A stretch of 64,000 nt of DNA from NCBI GenBank assembly GCA_037952775.1, contig JBANAY010000003.1:6200001-6264000 (forward strand), given 5' to 3'. Of this stretch, positions 12,397-24,796 are shown one piece after another (position 1 is the stretch's first letter; each line of letters opens with the position of its first letter). The translations under genes were made by a program, and so were the position numbers. The stretch comes from Clonostachys chloroleuca (taxonomy: Eukaryota; Ascomycota; Sordariomycetes; Hypocreales; Bionectriaceae). The notes beneath the pieces are model-generated. The model worked only from the letters and a program-made list of their open reading frames with translations. It made no database searches and was not told the DNA's origin.

Positions 12397-14630
12397 TCAA
12401 CCGTACTTTACGCCCGGCCTCACAAGTCCCATCAAAGGATGTGCCTCCATATCCTCCCCGACGCCCAAGGCACTTGCGACATCCTCCTTCAGTACCATCT
12501 CCAGCCTCCCCTGGTTGTCGAAGTCTCGGACGACAATAGGCATAGCCCAAGTTTCGGCGCTTCCCACTCCTGCACCAATGTTACGCATCCTTGATTCCGG
12601 TGGCGGCCTGGAACGCATCGCGAGCGTCACAAGCTCGCCCCAACTCTCCCATCTCGAGCTGAACCACGGTCTCTGGGTGAAGAAGAGGAGGCAATGATGG
12701 ATTACTACAATGAAAACATGTATCCCAAGGATGGACATGGGCAGAGGCAAGACGAATCCCCCGCCGAGGAAGTAACCGTACAGATGTGAGGAAAACGCGA
12801 AGTCAAGGACCTGGTCGTCGGCGCCTGGGGCTTTATTGGAGTCGGTCTCTTCATCGTCCTCGTTCCACAGACTCCATCCCTTGAGGTCGGTAAGAGCATC
12901 TACAAAGTAGATGGAGAGCATCTCTGGTAGGATAGTGGCGCGGACGGTGGAGGTGCTCCCAGCTTTGCTGAGGAATCGCATGGCACCCTCGTAGATTTGA
13001 ATGTATGCCTGGTTTTCTGTTGCGCTATTGTTTCCACTTGTTGTCGCATTTTGTGCGCCTATCCGGTCTAGCCAGCCACTGCTCATCTGAATCAGATTCT
13101 CAGATGCAGATGTCTTTCTCATGTGGCTGGGGATATCCTTCTTGTCGATGCCTAGGTCTGTCTGTGCACCAACTGCCTGTCCTGTGTTGACCCAAATTTC
13201 TGCCTCCATCCAGCGAGCTTGGATTAGACAGAGGTTCAAGTCTAAAGTGTTGTTTGTAGGTCCCGATTCCACCTTCTGTCGTCCTGCGAGTAACATTGAT
13301 GCACTCAACGGTCTGTCGATACGATCTTGGAGATCAAGAGCGGCGTAATGGGATTTGACATCCTCGCCACGGAATGATACCAATGATTCCTCAGTTAGGT
13401 CGAGTGTTAAGCTGAAACTGCCAAAGGCATCGTCGTCAGTCCATTCAAATGCCAGAGAATCATTGTTTGATCCCTCCGTCTCTGGCTCTCTGCAGCTGAC
13501 GACAACCACAGGCTGCTTCCAATTTTCTTCCTCAGAATCCTTGATCTTAGCTTCGATCTTGAAGTCGCGATCGAGGTAGGCCGACACTTCGGCGCCGGCC
13601 CGTGAAAAGACATAAGATATGCCATACATCGGCCCCGTCGCCCAGGCCGTTTGGGTTTCGAATCCTTCAAAGGAAGAATAGTCGATTGGCCTAAATGGAG
13701 CCCATCGACCCAACCGGGTCACTGGGATGCTTGTTTGCGAGCGAGTGTTGCCGGGAAGCAGCGTGATCGAGGCCCAGAAACTCTGCATCATGGGACTGAC
13801 ATCAAAGCATCCAGTCTCTTCGCCGAGTGCAAGGGCAGACAGACAGTCACCGGAACCAAGAGGCGCATCTTCCTCGCCGCTCCCAAGATTCATTTTATAT
13901 ATACTGTTGTTCAAGTACAGAGTCCCCAGATCAGCCCCGAAATGTGTTAGATTTAGACTGGAGGCGATCTGATCTGAAGAAGTGTCAATCTTGACAGGCT
14001 GCCAAATTTCTCGGGGGATCATCGTGACTGCCGACGTTGGAGCTGCACCGATTCCGATGAGTGTGAGCAAGATTATCGCAGCAACGCTGATGAAATGCGA
14101 TACTTTATTGTTGACTGGGTAGACGACCGTGGCCCAGAACTCCCAGCTGAATAAATACAGTAAAGGAGCTGGCAGATGATGCGCCGAGGAGAGGAAGCCA
14201 AGCGGGACTCCCTCCTGGCCCAAGAGGCCCCATCGAACACGGTGAAGAAGAATGTCGCTCAGCGAGACGACGATCAACCCTTCATGCGCCTTGGCTGCGA
14301 ACTGAAGTATGCCGAGAACCTCGGAGCCAGGTCCAGGAGGTTTCCATGTTACCTCGCGTAGGTAGAGACAGAAGAGACTGATGGTGACGGCGATTGAAGG
14401 GAGGTGGAATAAGAGGAAGTTCACCAGGCCTGCGTGTCTCTTGTCACTCCATACTTCCTTCTTTCCTTCCGTCTTAAACGTGCCGCTTCGTGATATCTCG
14501 GGTGAGGGAGAGCACGGTTTGCCCTCGATTGGGACTGACAAGGTAAGTCGGGGGCCTCTGGAACCATGGAATATTCAGCGAATCTAGAACTTACCTTGAT
14601 CATACCGGTGATTAGAGTGATTGAAGTCAT
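12397..14630 (-). CDS. Multi-pass membrane protein of unknown function
   Basis: Not assigned to a named family. The main exon, 12397-14534, is open for more than 700 codons. It has no in-frame ATG near its 5' end, so a short first exon at 14606-14630 (MTSITLIT) joined by an intron at 14535-14605 is inferred, giving about 720 residues. Hydrophobic segments lie near the N-terminus (LVNFLLFHLPSIAVTISLFC), then near HEGLIVVSLSDILL and LYLFSWEFWATVV, then VSHFISVAAIILLTLIGIG. One more comes near the C-terminus, starting in FLGGGFVLPLPMSILGI and running to CLLFF. A long central region of about 380 residues is probably extracytoplasmic. This layout is common in filamentous ascomycetes and has no established role. 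The coding frame is sure; the first exon is less so. Confidence 0.75.
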
Positions 14631-16967
14631 TGGTATTCAAGTGGAAGCTAGATGAGATTGGCCTTGAGTTGGAATGAAACGATCTTGAATGTTTAGGTCT
14701 CTCAACCGCTTCAAGATACTGAACGAGAATGACCATCAGGTTAGCAACAAGCACACTGGTTTTTCATTGTATCTCTTCTCTGTAGCCTCAAAATGCGAGA
14801 TACGTACTTTGCCTACAGTCGGAGTATGCCCATTGAGCCTTTCAAACTCGAAGTTGCTGTTGCGATGGCTCATTGCAACCAATTCCCTAGTTTAGGAACA
14901 TGTCGGTGGTGTGGAGGCAAGGCGGGGAGACAGGATTTTTTTAAGAACTGACTTCAATTCTATATATGGATCGTCTAAATGATGCTTGAATTGCTATTTT
15001 AGATTGCGACCGCTACGTATTTAGCAACGAATAGCAGGCAAACAACTGTCTGATGGCAGTGCGGTGATTCCTCAAAGGGGATACAAAGTTGCGAGGACCT
15101 CATATTTCTCGCAGCTGAAGGCCAAAGATGACCACCGTGTCAGCCCCAAATGGCGCCAATGGGTCAATCAAGGGCAATTTTGCATCTCTCTTGGCGCTTA
15201 CTCGTGCTAGAATGGTAGTGAACCGGGCATGATTCGCCGATCCGGCTGGTTTATGAGCGGGATCCCAACAGTATTGCCGTGCATAAAAGGACGACTGCCA
15301 TAGGCATAATCGAGTCATTGCATCTTCTAAGAAATTTTGACAAATGGTAAAGTTTTGGAACCTAAACCATTCATTATTGGCATGGGAACTTCGCATGAGA
15401 GTTGTTTCCAATTTGCCGGCAGTATTTCGAATCGTGCCTTGCTATGGCTTAGTTCCAACACGCATTAAGAGTCGACTGTCTTTCTATTCCGTGTTCCACT
15501 GATATGATACGAAAAAGGTTTTATTGAAAGCGCATGACATATGATTGGTACATTAGAGAAGAGTCTCACTAAGGTTGTTCCAGCCCTCTGGTCATGTGTG
15601 AGATCTGTTTATCTTTAGCGCTCGAATATGAGACTGTCTTTGCTGACGTAGATGGTGACTTCTTGTTAAGTAGACGAGCAATAAGACAATCCCGGATTAC
15701 ATTCTGGCTGAAACAAAATTCAACTGCAACTTATTTCTATAATCGGAGCGTTGTCCATATATATCCATTCGTCTTGAACTGTCTGTCAACGGTCGATTGC
15801 GGTATCAATGGGCAACTATTATAAGTACTTCCTTGTCATGATCCCGACTCTCTATGTTGTGCTTGAAGCGACTTTCGACCGATAACATTAGATGGCATAC
15901 GTGCCCTTCAGAGCAATCAGCTTACGGAGAATTGTCTCCCTCTGGATACCATCTGGCCAGGTGACAGTCAGATGCAATTAGCCAAGGGACGGATGATGGT
16001 TTCACAATGTGGATGTCTTTCGGTATGTTTAGGATTTAGCTTTGACTCAGAATGCCGTTCTATTAGCTGTCAGTAGGCAGACATTGACTCGGCGCATAAT
16101 TAGTTTCTCCCCTAGTCGGGGGTGTAAGTGTGAGCTTAAATGCTAGGTGAAGATAATTCGCTATGGAGGCATGAAAATCAGGGAGCGTTAGCGGCAAAAA
16201 GAGACACAAATGCCGTTTGCCGGGTCTACGGTGTTCGAGGCACCTCTGTTGGAATGCGCCAAGAACCATGAGATCTCAGATGATCGGGCAACTTGAACCG
16301 CGGTCCATGGAAGGTCATCGTATGAAGCCAGATCAACGTAATACATCCCTTTCCGGACAATCCTTTGCCCACCAGCTGAGTAATATATATCTAGTGATAT
16401 ATTGACAACATGGCGATATCTACAGCGTCTAGCTGTTTTTGTCCGGTGCTGGCCTCACATACAGCTGGATCCTTAGTCCTTAAGTTGCCAATTATTGCTG
16501 TGATTTAGCGCCTGAGCCTTTCCACCTCACCTGAGCCAAGTGGGAATGAGCTGAAGCGATCTCCATACGATGGCGGATTTTGGCCAGTAATGTTGATTTA
16601 AATGCAGTAAACGTGGGAGATATCTCGGTATGCCGAAAGTATCCCACTCTATCTAGCCTCTTGGGGAATTATTTGCGTTTCATTGGAGCTGAACTTCTCT
16701 TTAGGGCATCTTCAGGTGCCTTAAACTCGGCCCGTTGTGGTCCCATGTGACAGCCACTACTAATGACGCTGCATACATGTAATGTTCTGAATCTTTGATG
16801 TTAAACAAGTGCCGGTGGCGTCGGTACAGGGGAATTAGACCCTGGACCGATCGCCTTGAGCATTCCGCCATGTATTTAGATCCTGGACCACCCTGCTTGA
16901 ACTCGTCCTGTAAAGGGGCTGGTAATGGTCAACACTGGGCCGTTCTACCTTAGCTGTAGCTAGCATC
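14631..16967. other. Intergenic region of about 2.3 kb
   Basis: AT-rich and without a supported gene. Short open frames occur on both strands (for example a 103-codon frame at 15100-15411 on the minus strand), but I recognise no domain. The promoters of the membrane-protein and NRPS-like genes should lie here. Confidence 0.55.
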
Positions 16968-19900
16968 ATGTCACTCCCTCCACCACCTGGAAATATCGGC
17001 CAGCGGTTAATACCCTCTCTCATCGATGAGATTGCCGAATCAGATCCCGAGCGGGTCTTCTACTCCATTACCAGAACGAACAACCCTGCTGATGGATTCC
17101 GGAACATCACTGCCAAGCAGTTCGCCAGAGCCGTCGACCGCTGCGCACGGCATATCAAGGAAAGCTTGGGACATGGAGAAGGATTCCCAACACTCACGTA
17201 CATGGGACCGCAGGATCTTGTTTATGGCATAATCATTGTAGCTTCCGTCAAGGCCGGCTACAAAATGCTACTCAACTCTCCGAGAAACACTCTGGAAGCT
17301 CATTTGCATTTGTTTGAGAAAACTAACTGCAACATTTTCCTCCATCCTCCAGACTTCGTATTGCCAGCAGTTAGGCAAATTCTAGAGGCAAGACCGATGA
17401 AGGAAGTAGAAATCCCTTTATTGGAACACTGGCTACAGGATGGCCCGCATGAGCCATATCCTTACAACAAATCTTTCGCCGAGGCGAGGCTGGAACCTTT
17501 TGTTGTGATGCACACATCCGGCTCCACGGGTCTTCCAAAGGCTATTATCATGACTCATGGGACGAACTCCCCTCTGGATGCCTTTGCGTCTCTGCCATCC
17601 CTCGGATTAGCAGATACTTTCCCTGTACTATGCAGGGGAACTCGAGTATACTCCGCCTTTCCGTTATTCCACAGTGCCGGAGTATGTCTCCTTCTCCCCG
17701 CATCCATCTATGCCGGTTTCACAGTCGTTCTTGGGCCATTTCCGCCTTCTGCTGAGACTGCGAATGCCATGCATGTACACGCAAACGTACAACATAGTCT
17801 TATACCTCCGACCGTCATCTCAGACCTCACAAAAACACCCGAATACCTCGACAACCTGGCTCGCCTCGAACAAATTGCTTACGGCGGCGGGCCATGCTCA
17901 GCTTCTGTCTCGGAACTCGTCTCTACCAAAACCAGGATACAAAACACTCTTGGATCGACGGAAAGTGGTATGCATCCTGTCAAGCGCTGTAAGGATCCTG
18001 CGTCTATGAAAACGAGCCCTGTGTTAGGCCACGAATACCGACATTTCTCTGGAGAGTTGTACGAGCAGGTTATTGTGCGAAAGCCAGAACTTGATTTGTA
18101 CCAAGGCGTGTTCTGTACGTTTCCAGAGTTGCAGGAATGGCCGATGAAGGATCTGTATTCAAAACATCCAACAAATGAAGGGGAATGGATACATAGAGGG
18201 CGAGCTGACGATATCGTTGTGTTTTCTACGGGAGAGAAGTTGAATCCAATCGATATGGAGGACATAATCAACGAAAACCCCTCGTGAGCGCAGCACTCAT
18301 TGGAGGTCAGTGTCGATTTCAATCATACCTGCTTGTTGAGCTCTCCCAACAACCGGAATCTAGGGAGGATAGGGACCAGAGTTTTGAGTCAATATGGGAT
18401 TCGGTTAAGCGTGCAAATAAGATTAGCCCATCCCATGCCAAGATTCACAAAGACATGATCCTTTTTACGACTCCAGAGAGGCCAATGCTACGAGCTGGCA
18501 AGGGTACAGTTCAACGGCAACTGACACTGGAGATGTATTCGTCGGAAATCGATGACCTGTATAGCGAAAATAAGGAACAATCCTTGCGCCAGACAGAAGA
18601 TTCCAAGGATCAGAGTTTGGAAAAGGCAATTGAAGAGATTGTAGCGCAATCGACGGAAATAAATGTTGCTACATTGACCCCCGAAACTGACCTTTTCTCC
18701 CATGGACTGGACTCACTGCAAGTTAGTGTCATTGCGAAGAAAATCAACCAACTTCTCGCAACTAAGGGGAAGCCTCTCTCCTTCGATACCAAAATAATAT
18801 ACAGAAACCCCTCGCTTCAAGCATTAGCTGCTTCAGTATCCACTATCCTCAACGGAGAAGAATCCAGCCTCGAGGCTCCCCAGAGTTCAATGCAGGAAAT
18901 ATTCGACAAATTTGCAGAAGACATCCCCATTTCTGCGAGGGATGCTCATGAAAGCGCACCAGGAAGCTTCGTATTTTTACTCACCGGGTCCACCGGGTCT
19001 CTGGGATCATATATCCTGGACGGATTACGGCGCAACCCGGAAGTCAGCCATATTTACATTTTAAACCGAGGTCCTGGGAGCTTAGACCGACAAGAAAGAT
19101 CATTGAAAGCCAAGGGGCTTCATTCCCTGACAGAAAAGGTGACTTGTCTGGAAGTTGATTTGTCTCTTCGTCATTTTGGTCTTGAACCATCGACGTATAG
19201 AGAACTCATACGAAACGTCACGCATATTGTCCACAACGCCTGGAGAGTCAACTTCAATCTTTCGCTTGAGTCTTTCGCAGGACAGATCGCTGGCGTCAGG
19301 CGCTTGATTGAATTTTCTGTTCAATCACGACACGCGGCACGGATTCTTTTTGTCTCAAGCCTGAGTACAGTATCCGGGCTCTCCGGGCGTGTTTCTGAGG
19401 AGCTATATACCGAATGGGATACGCCACAAGACATGGGGTACGCGAGATCAAAATTCGTCTCTGAACTACTCCTGGATAGGGCCGCCAGAGAATCAGGGAT
19501 ACCGGCTGTCATTTGTCGTGTTGGACAGATTGCTGGCCCTACGACATCGGACGGGATCTGGCCTAAGCAGGAGTGGGTTCCCAGTTTGATTGCTAGCTCA
19601 AAGTATTTGGGAAAACTACCCGACAGCCTAGGAGAAATGGAAGTGATTGAATGGATTCCGGTGGATATCCTTGCTCAAGGGATTATTGAGCTCGCCACCG
19701 CCAGGACGGATGGTGTAGAAACTGGAGCTCGAGTATATCACATGGTGAATCCAAATCAAAGCTTCTGGCGTGACATTGTCTCTACTATACAGAAGTACTT
19801 TGAGCACAGCGGAGTGGTCATCCAGATGGCGAGTTTTAAGGATTGGGTGACCGACTTGCGTGAGAGCACTTCGAAGCTTGAGGATATTGACCAAAACCCG

Positions 19901-20062
19901 GCATCTAAGCTCGTCTCATTTTACGAAGGCTTACTCGAGAATACAGAGAGGGGCGTTTCTTTGGATACAAAGACGGCCGTGAAGACGTCTCTTAGTATGG
20001 CAAGACTGAAGCCCGTTGGAAAAGAATGGATGGCAAACTGGATGCAGCAATGGAGCTTTTGA
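16968..20062 (+). CDS. NRPS-like enzyme (adenylation-thiolation-reductase), one-base frameshift
   Basis: Single-module enzyme that activates a carboxylic acid as the adenylate, loads it on a carrier domain and releases it reductively as aldehyde or alcohol. The first frame (16968-18287, 439 codons) has the A-domain motifs MHTSGSTGLPK near 180, NTLGSTE, and HRGRADDIVVFSTGEKLNP. The second frame (about 18284-20062) continues with the end of the A domain (GGQCRFQSYLLVE). It then has the carrier site DLFSHGLDSLQ, and a reductase domain with TGSTGSLG and YARSK. Together they make about 1,030 residues, the usual length. The frames meet at a C4 run (18278-18281) where one more C would join them as NP-LVSAALIGG. 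No plausible intron does this without removing the conserved motif. It is a recent pseudogene or a sequence error. Product unknown. Confidence 0.85.
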
Positions 20063-20132
20063 AATATCTTTAATTCTGGGACATTAAAGAGTTAGACTTT
20101 GAAAGTTTCGCATCATACGATGTATATATATT

Positions 20133-20843
20133 TCAGCCCCTTGATCCCTTCTTCCACGTCTCGTATTCCTGTAGCCATTCAGTAGCTCGCTTAGAGAGCT
20201 CGCTCCACTCGTCGTCCTCTTCTTTGATCTTTGCTGCCGATTTTGCCTGCAATGAGAGTACAGCTGGCGCTAGCTCCTCCCAAGCCGAGCCTTTTGGCAC
20301 TTTCTCAATGACAAAGTCCAAAACATGCTCCATCAACTCCCCATCTTTGGGGTCACCAGCACACATCTCCTTGATAGTACCAACGGTAGCTTCAGGGAAC
20401 CTCGAAAGCTGTTTGTAGCATCCAGTAAACGGGGGCCAGTTGTAATCGGCTAGCCAGTGAAACAGTCCCTCCATGTGAGGCCGCATCTGCTCCGCCGTCG
20501 AGACACGTTCCGCCAGAGACCTTTCCGCCATGTAGTCGAACTTGTGTTGGGGAACCCAGACCAGGGTTCGGTTACTCATGAACTTGAGGACGTCTCCCGC
20601 GCCGCTGGCGAGACCGTACAGACCTTTACCTGGGGGTGCTTTAGAAGTGTCGATTTTGGAGAGGACTTGTAGTGCTGACTCATAGGGTGGGAGGTCCTGG
20701 AGCGGCAGATCGTAGATGTAATTAAGGGATTCCCAGGCTTGTTCGAACTGCATGTCTGTTGTGATTGGCCTTGTAATTGCGGAGCAAACGGAAGAGTGAC
20801 TTCGCATGCCGCGAGAGGCTAAGAGCGCGGAAGGGCTTGACAT
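20133..20843 (-). CDS. Uncharacterised 236-residue protein
   Basis: I do not recognise this protein. The ATG at 20843 starts MSSPSALLASRGMRSHSS; the frame is open further upstream but only from a non-ATG codon. A second in-frame ATG (MQFEQAWESLNYIYDLP) lies at 20753. The Ser/Arg-rich, acid-free N-terminus could be a mitochondrial targeting peptide, so the longer start is preferred. The body is soluble and mostly helical in appearance, with Trp-rich stretches (HWLADYNWPPFTGCY) and a charged C-terminus (KIKEEDDEWSEL). It is convergent with the NRPS-like gene, 70 bases away; nothing links the two functionally. A short upstream exon is possible, because an acceptor-like TATTAG lies just above the start. 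Confidence 0.65.
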   Translation of the reverse strand: MSSPSALLASRGMRSHSSVCSAITRPITTDMQFEQAWESLNYIYDLPLQDLPPYESALQVLSKIDTSKAPPGKGLYGLASGAGDVLKFMSNRTLVWVPQHKFDYMAERSLAERVSTAEQMRPHMEGLFHWLADYNWPPFTGCYKQLSRFPEATVGTIKEMCAGDPKDGELMEHVLDFVIEKVPKGSAWEELAPAVLSLQAKSAAKIKEEDDEWSELSKRATEWLQEYETWKKGSRG

Positions 20844-21504
20844 GCTTGACTGGTATGGTCCTAGGATGGTGGGAGTGACAGATAGAGATGATTTGGGAGC
20901 TGATTGTGGGCGGGGACATCTAATATATTGCAAAAATGAACAGGTAAGCACTACTGCAGCACGTTGGGAATAGCTCAATTGTAGGGGGGTAGCCCCTCAA
21001 TGTAGAACATGTCTATCTACGCTATGTACGGGGGAATGACTCATCTGAGCGTGAGGCTGAAACTCGACAGATGATCCAATTGCACTCTGGAGCCAAAGGG
21101 AACTAATAACATCAGAATTCGACGAACTGCCATTAGCCTTCTCGAACAGGGGCAGCAGACAATGTTTATCAAACGGGAAAGACTAAAGGCTAATTGTATT
21201 TCAACACTAGAGCTTAGGCGATACGGGACAACATGGCGTGAAGAAATTCTGCGTTGATAGTTGCATACATGATTCTAGAAATTGTAAACCATTCAATTCA
21301 AGTTCTATGCTATTGCTAGATGTAGTGCGTTCTTAAACATTCTATCTAGATGGAGCTGCGAAATTAAGAAAGGGAAAAAGAGAGAAAAGGAAAGGTAAAA
21401 GGGAAGCGTGGTAGAGAAAGATGAAGAAACAGACAAATGAAACGATGAGACTCCTCGAAGCGCCCGGCCGGCGCTGTGCCGTGCCGTGCGATCGCCCAAT
21501 CCTA
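20844..21504. other. Intergenic region
   Basis: Nothing supported. It contains the 5' side of the uncharacterised gene and the 3' side of the RTA1-like gene, with a purine-rich stretch at 21366-21435 (mostly A and G on the + strand). Confidence 0.5.
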
Positions 21505-22507
21505 TCACACTCGACTGCCAACATGGGCCGCGCGACCATCCTGATGAACGGCAATCATATCTATCTCGCTCTCCGAAGATGAGCTAACAGGGATGCCCTT
21601 TGGTCGACTGAAGACAAATCCAGGGTGGCTAAACAAGAGCGCCGCACCCGAAAGAACGATCAAAACACCTTCAAGAACAATGAAAGGGATTTCGTGCTTC
21701 ATCATCTCTCCATGGTAGCCATCACGGAGTTCCGCCACTCGATAAGCAGAACGTGCCAAGATCAAAATAACAGCAATGGCCAGGCCCGAGAGGAAGGCCT
21801 TGATACGCCAGTCAAATGAAGATGCTCGCCCAGTCATCCAATACCGGACCATGTAATCGGTAAATGCGACACTGAAGAAGAACAAGACGACAACCTGCAA
21901 CACAAGTCCGGCCAGGGAAACACCAACACCAATATCGGGGTCATCCAGGATAGATGACAGCGCGCCACCTGCCGACTGTAGTATAAGGCAGAGAATATCG
22001 AGAGGAAGAAAGATCCAATAGAATAGTTTCGGCTTGAATCGGGAAAGACTGGGGTCGAAGAAAATGACGGTCTTGGAAAGAGTGACGTATATCGATGCAG
22101 TGTAGAAGACGGGGGCGATTGTAAGGCAGACTAGACGACAAGACTGGTGTTAGTAGATGTAGGATGCAATTGGAAGTTGAGAGTTGAAGCAGGGCTTCCA
22201 TAGACTTACGCGTCTGCATGATGAACGCCGCGAAAGAAAACGGGTCGTTATACATCATGATTCGACCACCATAGCCGATGATCGCCGAGACCGAACCAAG
22301 CTGCATGCCCACCATGAACCCCCAACTTTTCCATCTGAATCCTAGGTATGTATGTATCAGGCCTAGGATGCCGAAGATTATTGGCAAGGCGATATTGGCA
22401 ACCAAAGATGGTCTGTATGTGTAGACACTCCATTCGACGGGACACAGCTCAAGAGTGCAGTTGGCATCTGGGCCAAAAGAAATAAGTCCGTTCGGAAGTG
22501 TTGCCAT
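21505..22507 (-). CDS. RTA1-like seven-helix membrane protein
   Basis: Member of the fungal RTA1 family (lipid-translocating exporter-like proteins, some linked to resistance against toxic lipids or drugs). Two exons are inferred, 22210-22507 and 21505-22130, with an intron at 22131-22209 (GTAAGT to TAG), giving 307 residues. The ATG at 22507 begins MATLPNGLISFGPDANCTLE. Family features are YTYRPSLVANI, FRWKSWGFM, IGYGGR, NDPFSFAAFIMQT, LTIAPVFYTASIYVTL, and FIFF-type helices followed by the segment after LQSAGG. About seven hydrophobic helices can be seen. The C-terminus is a polar tail ending HVGSRV. A TATA box lies at 22677-22685. The substrate is unknown. Confidence 0.9.
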
Positions 22508-24796
22508 GATTGCGTTGCGTAGAAAGACGATATATGAGCGAACGAAAGACTCGGCACTTGCAGGGATTGCTTTAGTGGGCAGCTCTTCGGCTTGGAGAAG
22601 TAACACTGTTTGTTGGGCTTTTGATTTTGCGCTGTGATAAATGAAATGAATGTACTGAATTAGAGCCGGAATGTCCTTTTATATATGTATTATTGAATCT
22701 TGTCTAACAATAGGAAAACTGTTATGCGGAGTGTCGCTGAAAATGCCCCGATTCTGTCACCAATTGTCATTCTACTCGGACTCGTTTTTCAGACTCCGCC
22801 GGTGCGAAGCCAAGCTCTTGCACTGCCTCCACAGCATCGACATCGGCTTCAAAATGCATTGATCCCTGAAATGGGATGTGGGGGACAGCCGGGTTTACTC
22901 GTCAGCATAGTTGCGGGTTGGTGATGAGGTGCATCCCTCAGCGCGGTTCCCCCCTATCTGTCCAAGACGCGTGTCTTCGGGACAGATTCCCGCGCTGTTT
23001 GTAGCCTTATTTGAGCTGGGGTGAAGATTACTAGAGGATCATGTCAGACGCATCAGACCCGTCAGAGAGGCTCAGATCCTACCCCTGGTTCCCGAGTGCG
23101 ACTTGCAACCTGATTGGCCATCACGCCTCCTTGGTGCTTGGAAGCACACTTGAACCCAGGGACAAATCTGCTCGGAAGATTACCACTTATCGGTTGCATC
23201 ATGAATGAACCGCCGGCTTCTTGGTGATATCCACTGTCCACCTAAGATGTTACGTGTTGAGACACCACAACGACCCCTGCTCCAAACACAAATAGCATTT
23301 GCCCCTGTCATCTAAAAACACCAATCATGAAATCGTTGTATTTCCTGAAGTTGCTATTTCTGCTTGGAGTCGGAATAGGGCTGAGTTTTTGGCCTCAGTC
23401 CGTCACTCCTCGAACAACAGGGACGGAGGCTTGGCCAGTCGTCATTATGCTTGAAGGTCGAAGGTTACGAGGCAGACACGTAGGAACAAATACCTATCAA
23501 CATGTTCCTTGATTAGTAGTGTATTACAGAGAAGATGTGGTCAGTATGCTTTAGGTCCAAAAGCTTGTCAGCCTGTGAGGCTCTCTTGTCTGTTACTCTG
23601 AGCTGGTTAGCTGCTTTGTCTGCTGATCCGGTGGCAGTAGGTTTGACCGTTTGAACAACCAGGGCCTGAAGATCTGCGTGACTCAGCCATAAGCGCAAGC
23701 TACATGGACCAATTTGCTCAAACAGCTCTCCTCGAGAGACTCTTGGGCGTCCTTATACTTCCAGGCTATGATAAACTAAGAAGTCCCCTTTGCTATCGCC
23801 AAAATCCTAGCTGGCTCAAGCTCAGCGAGGTATGCAGCCCAGGTTCGGCGGCCAATTTTGGCTCAGGCTACTTGGCTCACACAAGTCGACGCGGGCCATT
23901 CAGCCAGAGACAACGCGCCAGCTATCAAACACAAATGTTAGCAGGCTTGCGGGCCTACTCTAGAGTCGGGAAGTAAAGATGAAGCCAAGTTGGGGACGGG
24001 AAATGCTGAAAGTCAGAAGTGTACCAGTCCACTTTCCACTCGGTCATATCCGGTCCAGCGTGTCTCAGTTCAGATCCTCTTAGTCCATGCATGTGGCCGG
24101 AAGCGATACTGCCTAACTGCACGTCCAATGATCATCCTTGGTCGTCGCCGAGGATCACAAATGTGACGTGGCAGCTTCGGAGCAAACTATTTACACGGTT
24201 AGCTTCAGCCAAACAGAATGTATTAGCCTACAATTTCTCTATATCCTACGTCATTGTCGATATTAGCTCGTGATGTGGGCAGGCGCTTTGCCCTATGACA
24301 TCCAGCCAGGACAAAGTGACTCATGTGCCTACAACGCTGATCATCAAACGGCCCCAGCAAACTAATGAAGCGTTGCTTTTTCCTACGGCACTACCGCCTC
24401 CTAGCGCTGCTGGAACTGAGACATCAGCTTGCTTGTGGCAGCTAGACCGAAGGATATCTTTCCCTCTTTAACGGTCCTGCATTGCCACGATGCAATTGGT
24501 ATTGAATACATGAGCCTTTTGGGCGCTACGATTCGACAAAAAGGCTCATGGCCCGACAGGCGAGATTCTTCCTTACAAATTAAGCGAGAGGAACTTTGAC
24601 GATGATGTATCGTATGGCAGGGGCCAGACGTAGGAAGAAGTACATATAAGACAGCTATGCTCTGGCAATGCTCGCTTTTCTGTATTCCGCAGTAATTCTC
24701 TACACCTCTTTGTCATAAACGTGTGATATCTAATGTCCGCGGCGCCGTTCCATTATCGTATTATTGTGAATCGCCATCTCATTGCCATCTCTCACC
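22508..24796. other. Intergenic region of about 2.3 kb
   Basis: No supported gene. One small frame at 23327-23512 (61 codons) has a hydrophobic start (MKSLYFLKLLFLLGVGIGLS) and a fair start context, but no further support. The rest holds promoters for the RTA1-like gene and for the gene starting at 24797. Confidence 0.5.
22677..22685 (-). promoter_or_regulatory. TATA box of the RTA1-like gene
   Basis: TATATAAAA on the minus strand, 170 bases before the ATG at 22507. Confidence 0.5.

Noticed and set aside
18285..18361. Intron joining the two frames of the NRPS-like gene
   Set aside because: It would delete the conserved end of the adenylation domain (ALIGGQ to LLVE).
23327..23512. 61-codon frame with a hydrophobic start
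   Set aside because: Looks a little like a signal peptide, but too short and unsupported to call.
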